64,000 nt of DNA from Chloracidobacterium sp. (GTDB lineage: Bacteria > Acidobacteriota > Blastocatellia > Pyrinomonadales > Pyrinomonadaceae), in contig JADJWM010000007.1 in NCBI GenBank assembly GCA_016716365.1, positions 1 to 64,000 of the forward strand, in the 5' to 3' direction. The notes beneath the pieces are model-generated. The model had not been told where the DNA came from, ran no database searches, and saw only the letters and a list, made by a program, of their open reading frames with translations. Within the stretch, counting starts at the first letter, position 1. Every line of letters begins with the position of its first letter. Positions 8,839-16,552 of the stretch are shown here, piece by piece. The position numbers and the translations under genes were made by a program.

Positions 8839-9237
8839 ATGAGCAAGTATATGTCGTTCGAGTCGCAGTCGTTCGCGAACGGTGAACTGTTACTCGAAGC
8901 CTTATCGGATCTGGGGTTCACCACGGTAACGCAAGGAAAGGATTTGCCGCTTGACGGGTGGGACAAGCGAAACACCCGTACCGCCGACATTATTATTCGG
9001 CGAAGGGACGTAAAGACGCATCATCTACTTGCAGATATCGGCTTTCAGAAAACCCCATCCGGTTATGTCGCTGTCGTTGACGACATGGATCTGGACTACC
9101 GATTGGGAAAGAACTTTGTTGTTAGGCTGCAAAATCACTACCACGAAGCTGCGGCACGAAGGATGGCAAAGAAACTTGGCGGGACGCTCATCAAGGAAAG
9201 GATCGGGAAAACCGTGAAGATAAGGGTCAAATTCTGA
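8839..9237 (+). CDS. DUF1257 (Ycf35-like) protein
   Basis: The 132-residue product matches DUF1257, the family of chloroplast/cyanobacterial Ycf35: MSKYMSFESQSFANGELLL near the start, a DIIIRRRDV strand, GYVAVVDDMDLDYR in the centre and YHEAAARRMAKKLGG near the end. The function is unknown. Start at ATG 8839 is supported by GAGGAGG nine bases upstream; longer upstream frames overlap the AAA+ gene. It is followed 10 bp later by DUF2997. The AAA+/DUF1257/DUF2997 arrangement recurs in cyanobacteria and other bacteria. Confidence 0.88.
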   Translation: MSKYMSFESQSFANGELLLEALSDLGFTTVTQGKDLPLDGWDKRNTRTADIIIRRRDVKTHHLLADIGFQKTPSGYVAVVDDMDLDYRLGKNFVVRLQNHYHEAAARRMAKKLGGTLIKERIGKTVKIRVKF

Positions 9238-9247
9238 AGGAGGTGCC

Positions 9248-9442
9248 ATGCCTGAAATCGAATTCACGATCGATACCGAGACTGGGAATTGCGAAACGAA
9301 GATCAACGGTATCCAGGGGCCTGCGTGCGAACAAACCGCGCGCCAGTTAAAGCAGGTTCTCGGAAACCCGACAACGGATCGGAAAACCGCCGAGTTTCAT
9401 GTACGACCGAGACCGAAGAGGCGGGTGGGAAGCAATGAATAA
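9248..9442 (+). CDS. DUF2997 protein
   Basis: A 64-residue protein with the DUF2997 layout: a first beta hairpin EIEFTIDTETGNCETKI, the NGIQGPACEQTARQL segment containing the family's conserved Gly and Cys, and a C-terminal basic tail (RPRPKRR). An AAGGAGG-like ribosome site precedes the ATG by about 7 bases. Function unknown; it is found beside DUF1257 in other genomes. It overlaps the next tiny ORF by 8 bp. Confidence 0.8.
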   Translation: MPEIEFTIDTETGNCETKINGIQGPACEQTARQLKQVLGNPTTDRKTAEFHVRPRPKRRVGSNE

Positions 9443-9506
9443 CGAATTAGTTTTTGTGTTGGAGCCCGACGCAGGACGGATCACGGTCGAGATCTCACAA
9501 GCATAA
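9435..9506 (+). CDS. 23-residue ORF, or 5' part of the radical-SAM gene cut by a TAA
   Basis: ATG 9435 overlaps the DUF2997 stop. The peptide (NNELVFVLEPDAGRITVEI) ends at TAA 9504-9506. The same frame then stays open without another stop through NDLARDLGQRVNLN into the radical-SAM protein starting at TTG 9600. So the 23-residue ORF, the 93-bp gap and the downstream gene would be one 226-residue reading frame apart from this single stop. It may be a nonsense mutation, a sequencing error or a genuine short leader. Confidence 0.35.
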   Translation: MNNELVFVLEPDAGRITVEISQA

Positions 9507-9599
9507 AAACAACCCGTAAATGACCTTGCGCGCGACCTCGGACAACGAGTAAACCTGAACTGCGCAAAGCCGGCGGAAAAAGAAAGAAACCTTCCTGTT

Positions 9600-10112
9600 T
9601 TGAAGCCTGAGTCAAAAGTTGATCAGCTCCGTTCTAATCCTTTGTCGATTTGGCTTTACAGGCTTTATCACAACTCAGTTGTGGATGGCCCGGGCAGACG
9701 GAGTGTCATCCAGGTAAGCGGATGTTCGATACAATGTAAGCACTGTTTCATACCTGAAACACATAAGAGAGAAAACGGAAAGCTTGTGTCGATCTCATCA
9801 ATCGTTGATGAAATCGTTATGGTACGTGAACGACACGATGGGGTAACGATCCTCGGGGGCGAGCCATTCGACCAGCCGGAGTCTGTTGCCGAGCTTGTAT
9901 CAAGACTGAAGAACCACGGTCTTCACGTCACGGTCTATTCTGGATTCACGATCGAGCAGCTAATTGAGCGACGGCTACCGAGCATCGAGTACATCCTTAC
10001 CCACATCGATTTGCTTATCGATGGTCCGTATATGGTCAGCCTGCGGGAAGGGGCAGGTGAGTATCGCGGGTCGCGAAATCAGAGAATTATCGGTAATGCT
10101 ACGATAAGGTAG
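9600..10112 (+). CDS. radical SAM 4Fe-4S activase-like protein (NrdG-like)
   Basis: A 170-residue radical SAM protein. The cluster motif CX3CX2C is C42-SIQ-C46-KH-C49, preceded by GRRSVIQVSG. GGEPFDQPE is the SAM-binding GGE region, and DLLIDGPYM closes the domain. The length and IWLYRLYHNSVVDGPGRRSV opening are like the anaerobic ribonucleotide reductase activase NrdG and its 4Fe-4S single-cluster relatives. No glycyl-radical reductase is in the window, so it probably activates or modifies something else in this operon. The TTG at 9600 is a weak start; upstream in-frame sequence could extend the protein. It ends exactly where the next ATG begins. Confidence 0.75.
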   Translation: MKPESKVDQLRSNPLSIWLYRLYHNSVVDGPGRRSVIQVSGCSIQCKHCFIPETHKRENGKLVSISSIVDEIVMVRERHDGVTILGGEPFDQPESVAELVSRLKNHGLHVTVYSGFTIEQLIERRLPSIEYILTHIDLLIDGPYMVSLREGAGEYRGSRNQRIIGNATIR

Positions 10113-11264
10113 ATGGGACGACCGGCCACACGATCAGGCATTAGTTGTTATCACTGCGGCAGCGGTGAAACCAGCAAGGCCGGGTTTGGCAAACATCGTA
10201 AGCAAAGATTCTATTGCCGAGCCTGCCGGCGTTGGTTTCTTGAGAATCCCGAGATTAAAACCGGTAAAAAGAAGAGCCGCAAGACGGGGGACCTCCCTTC
10301 AAAGCAGTATCTGATCGCCGAACTGAAAGAAGTTGCTGAAGAGTTAGGCAGGGCACCCACAACTTACGATTGGCCCGTCCTGAGGGAAGAGGAACGGGTT
10401 TACCCCTTGTATGTGTACTACGCGGTGTTCGGTAGTTTCCTTACAGCCGTGAAGCGGGCAAAGCTGAAACCGAAGTATAAACAAGAATTCGACTCGTCCG
10501 ATCGCGAAGGCCTTCTCCGAGAACTTCGCCAACTTCGCCGGAAGTTGGGTCGGCCGCTCTTTGATGAAGATGTTGATGCTGCCCGACGGAGGGGAGAGGC
10601 TTCATCGCCTTATCACTTTGTGCGCGCATTCGGATCGGTTCCCGTCGCGATCCAAGCGGCCGGTGCCTCCAAAAAGAACTACAGCCGAGAGGAATTGATC
10701 GCGATCCTAAAAACGCTGGACGCGACGCTCGATCGTCCGATACAGGCCGCGGATCTACAGCGGTTGTACGACGAAGGGAAAGGTCCGTCGGTGAAAACGT
10801 TTCTAAAGGAGTTCGGCACGCTTTCCAAAGCCCGACGAGCCGCTCGCACAATGGCGACCTACCGCAAAGCGAAGACGCGGACGAAATATTGGCAAAAATA
10901 CACTAAAGACGAACTGATCGCACAGCTCAAGGCTCTGGCGAATAAGCTCGGCAGAAAACCGACCGACCGGGACATCAATGCCGCAAGCAAGCTCGGCGAG
11001 TGCGCCTCAGCTACTACATTTGCGAGGATGTTCGGAAGTTTGCCGGACGCATATCGGGCGGCCGGCTTTGGTAAGGTGAAGCCGCGTTCGTACTCCGACC
11101 GAGAGATCATGTTGGCCCTCAAGAAGCTATCGAAAATGCTCGGCCGGATGCCAACCTTCCATGAGATTCGACGGGCGAGTATTCGCGGCGAGTGTCCGAG
11201 TCCGGGAACGATCGTCAGGCGAATCGGAAGGCTGACTGATCTCAGATCACAGTTTGGAGGATGA
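10113..11264 (+). CDS. zinc-ribbon protein with five homing-endonuclease-associated repeats
   Basis: The N-terminus has a zinc ribbon, C12-x2-C15 and C35-x2-C38, with KHRKQRFYCRACRRWF resembling the InsA/IS1-type transposase finger. Five repeats of about 55 residues follow (roughly 64-117, 133-186, 194-247, 268-321 and 329-383). Each has the form Y-x-ELI-x-L-K-x-LGR-P-T followed by a short helix and FGS-x2-A-x-RAAG, typical of the HNH-associated (HNHR) DNA-binding repeat. No HNH, GIY-YIG or transposase catalytic domain is present. It starts directly after the radical-SAM stop. The protein probably binds DNA, perhaps as a regulator or targeting factor; its role in the operon is unknown. Confidence 0.7.
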   Translation: MGRPATRSGISCYHCGSGETSKAGFGKHRKQRFYCRACRRWFLENPEIKTGKKKSRKTGDLPSKQYLIAELKEVAEELGRAPTTYDWPVLREEERVYPLYVYYAVFGSFLTAVKRAKLKPKYKQEFDSSDREGLLRELRQLRRKLGRPLFDEDVDAARRRGEASSPYHFVRAFGSVPVAIQAAGASKKNYSREELIAILKTLDATLDRPIQAADLQRLYDEGKGPSVKTFLKEFGTLSKARRAARTMATYRKAKTRTKYWQKYTKDELIAQLKALANKLGRKPTDRDINAASKLGECASATTFARMFGSLPDAYRAAGFGKVKPRSYSDREIMLALKKLSKMLGRMPTFHEIRRASIRGECPSPGTIVRRIGRLTDLRSQFGG

Positions 11265-11322
11265 GGAGTCGCGCAAGAAAATGCCGTGAACGTCTCCCAC
11301 ACCGTCCACGGCCTCATCTGAG

Positions 11323-11350
11323 TGAACGCTTTTGGGGGCGTTCAGTTTCA
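11323..11350 (+). terminator. hairpin after the island operon
   Basis: TGAACGC and GCGTTCA form a 7-bp stem (11323-11329 and 11338-11344) around a short T/G loop, followed by AGTTTC. It lies about 60 bp after the last gene of the plus-strand operon. The U-tract is weak, so termination is probable rather than certain. Confidence 0.45.
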
Positions 11351-11501
11351 GATGGAGCAAGTATTTCTTAATGGGAAGCCGCTGTCAAATCAACATTCGT
11401 GGTGCTTTCTTACTCGCTCTTGGTGCAAATATTGACCGATGGTGTAAAAGCGATTCAGCACTCGGAGCGATCTCGTCAAAGGAAATCACATCAGATCTAA
11501 C

Positions 11502-11792
11502 CTACGCAGTTTGGTTCGCAAGAGATAGCGTTTGTGCAGAGAGATTTCGCTTGCCCCGTTGACCACCGCTTCGCGTCAAGTTCTTCGCGTTCCGGTTCTC
11601 ATACTCTAAAATATCCGCCATTCGATAACGTGTTTGATTACCAATCTTGAACGCCTTTAAATGACGCGGACTGGACTTCGGTAGAGCTCTAAGGCGCTGG
11701 AACCGCTTGGCGATCGCATCCGCCGTTCCGGTTAGCTTCCACCTTTCTGCCAGCTGGTCATTATCTAAAATTTCACCTGTCATAATTTCCAT
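11502..11792 (-). CDS. excisionase-like helix-turn-helix protein
   Basis: A 96-residue protein starting MEIMTGEILDNDQLAERW. The pattern of a short winged HTH is visible: NDQLAERWKL...AIAKRFQRL, then FKIGNQTRYRMADILEYEN, where the RYR-x-ADIL-x-YE segment is the recognition/wing region of MerR-like excisionases and AlpA-type regulators. The basic tail (RSGGQRGKRN) could contact DNA. It is convergent with the island operon and lies about 180 bp from a tRNA fragment, the position expected of an xis gene next to an attachment site. No integrase is found in the window. Confidence 0.55.
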   Translation of the reverse strand: MEIMTGEILDNDQLAERWKLTGTADAIAKRFQRLRALPKSSPRHLKAFKIGNQTRYRMADILEYENRNAKNLTRSGGQRGKRNLSAQTLSLANQTA

Positions 11793-11971
11793 CCAAAATG
11801 TACTCCGTCCCGACTAATGCAAAAGACGTGCCTCTAGAATTTGTGTTTGAATGGAGGTTGACGGAGTTACTCTGAAACGTTTCCCCAATAAAGAAATGTT
11901 CCCTAGAGCTGAAAATAGCGTCAAGATGAAATTAACTGGTGACGCCGACTATTCCGTTTATTGAACTTATT

Positions 11972-12017
11972 TGGTGGCCAGGGACGGGGGTCGAACTGCC
12001 GATACGCAGATTTTCAG
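11972..12017 (-). other. tRNA-Phe 3' fragment, candidate attachment-site remnant
   Basis: On the minus strand the sequence runs from CTGAAAATCTG (anticodon loop with GAA plus the 3' side of the anticodon stem) through GGCAGTTCGACC to CCTGGCCACCA, the acceptor end with CCA. The 5' half of the tRNA is absent and the 3' side of the T-stem no longer pairs. The fragment begins in the anticodon loop, where tyrosine integrases commonly cross over. Together with the adjacent excisionase-like gene it suggests one end of an integrated element. No intact tRNA-Phe partner is in the window. Confidence 0.45.
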
Positions 12018-12284
12018 ATTTGTGTTTCCGAACTCTATGGAGTTCTGGGTGGCGGCGGGCGTTGCTCCGATTCCCGGAAGCTCGGCTATCCTCCGGTCCG
12101 CAACTGGCCACTGGAGGCGTCAAGAGTCATAGCTGCGTGGGATACCGGAAAGCGGGCGTTACAGAAACGGCAGAAAACTTCTGTTTGCACCCAAAATTGC
12201 ACCCAAAATGCACTTCAGCAGCGTTATATTGTACATCCTCTAGATGCTGTGCTTGTCAAGTGCCCGTATTTACTGCGTAAAACG

Positions 12285-12360
<76 letters not shown>

Positions 12361-12753
12361 GTGGCTGCGGTGCGGCAAAAAGCCGCAATCGACGATACTA
12401 GCAATACACGCAGGTCGGTGCAAGTCAAATTTGGGGACGGGCCATTGAGTGCTGCCCGAAGGGCCGGATTAACGGGCTCTCCGGGGCCTCGCTCCGAAGC
12501 CGGACCGCAAATTTCGATCGGCCGGCCGGGGCCCGCCACACGTTTTGTTGTGAGGCTTGAAGAACAAATGCTGTGTCCGCTGCTTTAAGATCCAGTTTGT
12601 ACAATGCAAAAAGATGTTGACCACAGCCCGACGGCGGTTTACAATTTCAAATAGAGCCCGGAACCCCAATTCCGAGCGCGGGTGAACGCACAGTTCTGTG
12701 CGGCCCTCAATAAAATCCCAGATCCCGGAACCGAAATCCCAGAGGAGCAAAAC
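12361..12753. other. gap between tRNA-Thr and the next gene
   Basis: No coding sequence is apparent. A minus-strand promoter for tRNA-Thr is plausible: TTGACT (complement of 12423-12428), a 16-bp spacer and TATTGC (complement of 12401-12406), ending about 40 bp before the tRNA. The rest is G+C rich and featureless to my reading apart from a ribosome site (GAGGAG) just before GTG 12754. Confidence 0.4.
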
Positions 12754-13734
12754 GTGAAGTCACAATTAACTTTCAGGCGCCTGTCATTGTCTGCCGCGAT
12801 GGGTCTCGCGGTGTTCTCATTCGGAGCTGCCGCACAGCGGCCCGACCCGACACCGGTCCGAGTTAGGGTCGACGCGGCGAAGCCGATGACCGCGGCGGGC
12901 CAGAATAATCTTTACTGTGCCGGTTATGTCCAGCACTCGCCGATCGAAACCGATCGACGTATTGTCGGTGCGGTCGAGGAACAGGAGCAGTTCAATTATG
13001 CTCAGAACGACGTTGTCTATCTCAACTTCGGTGCCGCTAACGGTGCCCGCGTCGGCGACACTCTTGCGGTCGTAAGGCCGAAGGGAAAGGTCGAAACTCG
13101 CTGGACGAGCAAGGGCGACCTCGGTTTCTTTGTCCAGGAAGTCGGCTCCGTCGAGATCATTCGAGTAAAGAACGACGTTTCGGTGGCGAAGGTGAAGATG
13201 TCTTGCGACACCATGATGCTTGGCGACCTTGTTCAGCCGATGAGCCAGCGAACGAGCCCGATGCATCAGGCACGCGGGCCGCTCGATCGGTTCGCCGATC
13301 CCTCCGGCAAGTCTGTCGGCCGCCTGTTTATGGCACGCGATGGCCAGGAAGCGCTTACCCGTGACCAGATCGTATATATCGACCTCGGGGCCGACGCGAA
13401 CGTCCGCGTGGGTGACTACCTGACCGTTTTTCGTCCGCTCGGAAAGGGACATCTGTTCATCAGCGACGAGGATGAGACTGTTAGTGCTCGCGACGAAGGG
13501 TTTCAGAGCCGTGAATATCGCGGCGGCAAGTTCTCGAATCAGGCTGCCCGAAAGTCCGGCGACCGTGCCCGCGGGCGGGTCGTCACAACGGAAGCGGCTA
13601 AGGAAGGCCGTCCTGCAATCAGGAAGATCGTCGGCGAGATCCTTGTTTTGAACGTGAAGGAAAAGACCGCGACGGCGGTGATCACGAGAACCGCGCAGGA
13701 AATTCACACCGGCGACTGGGTCGAGCTGCAGTAG
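12754..13734 (+). CDS. secreted hypothetical protein with two similar halves
   Basis: I choose GTG 12754, preceded by GAGGAG, because it begins a signal peptide (KSQLTFRRLSLSAAMGLAVF ending ...GAAAQ). The mature part contains two related segments, each with a D-x-VYxx-x-G and GARVGD/NVRVGD turn leading to a L-x-V-x-RP strand: DVVYLNFG...VGDTLAVVRP and QIVYIDLG...VGDYLTVFRP. The C-terminus ends VGEILVLNVKEKTATAVI...IHTGDWVEL. This looks like repeated small beta domains, as in carbohydrate- or peptidoglycan-associated periplasmic proteins. No enzymatic motif. Function unknown. Confidence 0.7.
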   Translation: MKSQLTFRRLSLSAAMGLAVFSFGAAAQRPDPTPVRVRVDAAKPMTAAGQNNLYCAGYVQHSPIETDRRIVGAVEEQEQFNYAQNDVVYLNFGAANGARVGDTLAVVRPKGKVETRWTSKGDLGFFVQEVGSVEIIRVKNDVSVAKVKMSCDTMMLGDLVQPMSQRTSPMHQARGPLDRFADPSGKSVGRLFMARDGQEALTRDQIVYIDLGADANVRVGDYLTVFRPLGKGHLFISDEDETVSARDEGFQSREYRGGKFSNQAARKSGDRARGRVVTTEAAKEGRPAIRKIVGEILVLNVKEKTATAVITRTAQEIHTGDWVELQ

Positions 13735-13931
13735 TGCGGCTCGCGCTGTCGGCGCTCAAAATTTCAGCCGGGACCAATTGGGGGCAGACGACCGTACCAG
13801 ACGGCCGCCTGCCCTCACATTTTTTTGGACGGCTCATCCGGGCCGACAGGCTAAGGTCCCGCATGTAACCGATTTCCAAGATAGACGGAACGATTTGCTA
13901 CGTCCCTAATTGGGCCTTAGACTATTAGTTT

Positions 13932-16341
13932 ATGGTCGAGATCGAAGATTTTCCGATAGGTGTGGCTGACAGCGATATCGTCGAGCCGATGATGCAGATA
14001 CCGGACCAGCTTCCGGCACTGCCCCTTCGCGATATCGTTATCTACCCGTTCATGATCGTTCCGCTGTTCGTTTCGAGGGACAAATCGATCCGGGCAGTGG
14101 AAGAAGCGCTGAACGATAATCGGATGATCGTTCTTGTTTCCCAAAAGACGTAAACAAAGAAGATCCGATCAGGAAGACCTTTATACGGTCGGCACCGTCG
14201 CGATCATAATGCGGATGCTCAAGCTCCCTGACGGGCGTATTCGGATCCTGATCCAGGGGCTTTCGCGGGCAAAGGTGAATGAGATCACGGCCGACGGCCA
14301 CTTTGTCCAGGCAAAGATCACTCCGATCTCGGAACCCCTCGCGCCGGATAATTCGCTCGAGGTCGAGGCGTTGGTCCGGAACGTTCGCGGGCTGATGGAG
14401 AGGGCAGCAAGCCTGGGCAAGAACATTTCGCCGGAGGTCTTGGCGATCATCGCAAATCTGGACGACGCAGGCCGATTGGCCGATCTGTCTGCCTCGAACC
14501 TTGAATTGAAGGTAGATGACGCACAGAGCGTGCTGAACATTTTCGACCCGGTCGAGCGTCTCAGACGGGTCAACGACCTCCTGAACAAGGAGATCGACGT
14601 CCTCACCGTCCAGCAGGAGATCAACACGCAGGCGAGGGCCGATATCGACCGTTCGCAGCGGGAATATTTCCTCCGGCAGCAGTTAAAGGCGATCCAGGGC
14701 GAGCTTGGCGACGGGAACGAGCTTTACGAAGAGATCGAGAATTACCGCAAGAAGATCCTCGATGCGAAGATGCCCGAGAACGCCGAGGGCGAAGCCCTGC
14801 GGCAGCTGAAAAAGCTTGAACGGATGCATCCGGATGCCGCCGAAACGGCGACGCTGCGGAATTGGCTCGACATCATGACCGAACTGCCGTGGTCGATCTC
14901 ATCGAAGGACAACCTCAACCTGAAGAAGGCCGAGAAGATCCTGGATGAAGACCACTATGGGCTTGAGCGGGTGAAAGAGCGGATCGTCGAAGCTCTTGCG
15001 GTCCGGAAGCTCACCACCAAGCCGAAAGGCTCGATCCTTTGCCTGGTCGGCCCTCCCGGTGTCGGAAAGACCTCGCTAGGCCGCTCGGTCGCCCGGGCGC
15101 TGAACCGCAAATTCGTTCGGCTGAGCCTCGGCGGGCTCCACGACGAGGCCGAGATCCGAGGGCACCGCCGGACCTATGTCGGTGCGATGCCGGGCAGGAT
15201 CATCCAGGCGATCCAGCAGGCCGAAACGAACAATCCGCTGATAATGCTGGACGAGATCGACAAGGTCGGTGCGGATTTTCGCGGCGATCCGAGTTCGGCC
15301 CTGCTTGAGGTTCTCGACCCTGAACAGAATTTTACCTTCCGAGACAATTACCTCGGCGTGACTTTCGACCTGTCGAACGTGATGTTCATGACGACGGCGA
15401 ACGTCCTCGATACCATTCAGCCGGCGTTGCGGGACAGAATGGAGGTCATTTTTCTCACCGGCTACACCGACGAAGAGAAATACGAGATCGCCCGGCGTCA
15501 CCTGATCCCGAAACAGATCGGCGAAAACGGCCTGGAGAAGAACGACGTTAAATTCGACCGTGCGGCCATATTCAAGGTGATCGGCGAGTACACCCAGGAA
15601 GCAGGCCTCAGACAGCTGGAACGCGAGATCGGTAAGATCGCCCGAAAGGTCGCCAGAAGGAAGGCCGAGCTCGAAGACGAATTCACTCCGGTAAAGGTCA
15701 CTGCGCAGACCGTAAAAAGTTACCTGCGAAGCCCGCGGATCTTCCAGGAGACCGCCCTCAAAAAGGACCAGATCGGGATCGTGACCGGACTCGCGTGGAC
15801 GGCCGTGGGCGGCGATATCCTCTTTATCGAAGCCCTGAAAACACGTGGAAAAGGGAAGCTGATGCTCACCGGCCAGCTTGGCGAAGTGATGCAGGAATCG
15901 GCACAGGCGGCCTTCTCATACGCGAAGGCGAGGGCGTCCGAGTTGGGTATCAAGGACGAGGACCTCGAGAATTACGACATCCACATTCACCTTCCGGAAG
16001 GGGCGATCCCCAAAGACGGCCCGAGCGCGGGAATTTCCATGGCCACCGCGCTCGTGTCTGTGCTGGCCCAGCGGGCGGTGCGCAAGGATGTGGCGATGAC
16101 GGGCGAGATCACATTGAGGGGAAACGTCCTACCGGTCGGCGGCGTCAAAGAAAAGCTGCTCGCGGCACGCAGGGCCAAGATCAAAACGGTTATCATTCCG
16201 GCCCCGAACGAGAAGGACCTGGAAGACCTTCCTCGGGAAGTCAGGAGTGATTTGAACTTTGTATTCGTAGAGCATGTGAGCGAGGTGTTTGCCGAAGCAC
16301 TGCTCGAACCAAAGGCGGCGGCACGGACGGCACGCCGTTGA
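13932..16341 (+). CDS. lon: ATP-dependent protease Lon (two compensating 1-base deletions)
   Basis: Lon degrades misfolded and regulatory proteins in the cytoplasm. The N-terminal LON domain starts MVEIEDFP and continues LPALPLRDIVIYPFMIVPLF. The frame breaks at 14143-14170: adding one A to AAAA and one G at CCGATC restores ...SQKDVNKEDPDQEDLYTVG, the family consensus. Downstream the protein is intact: coiled region, Walker A GPPGVGKTSLGRS, Walker B IIMLDEIDKVG, and the protease domain with PKDGPSAGISM (catalytic Ser) and the Lys in PVGGVKEKLLAA. Full length would be about 800 residues, normal for Lon. A broken lon in an otherwise healthy chromosome is more likely consensus error than mutation. 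Confidence 0.93.
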
Positions 16342-16552
16342 GCGGCCGAAACCCCTTATAAATTGACCGTTTTGGCCGGTTGTGGTAGCTTTAACGATGG
16401 TGTTTACCCGGCCCTTAAGGATCACCCGGCCCGGGCAGATGGAACTTTTGGCCACATCGGACGTTTAAGATGTACGGACCGAGTGGCTCAGCGGCTGAAA
16501 ATATCGCCCTAACTCTCAAGTTAGTTCCAATTAGGAGTATAGACGAGATTTG

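Noticed and set aside
16480..16552. tRNA-Ser-like sequence (GGACCGAGTGGCTCAGCGGCTGA and a CTAACT/AGTTAG hairpin)
   Set aside because: No matching acceptor stem or T-arm follows; the next 20 bases are the ribosome site and start of the transglycosylase gene.
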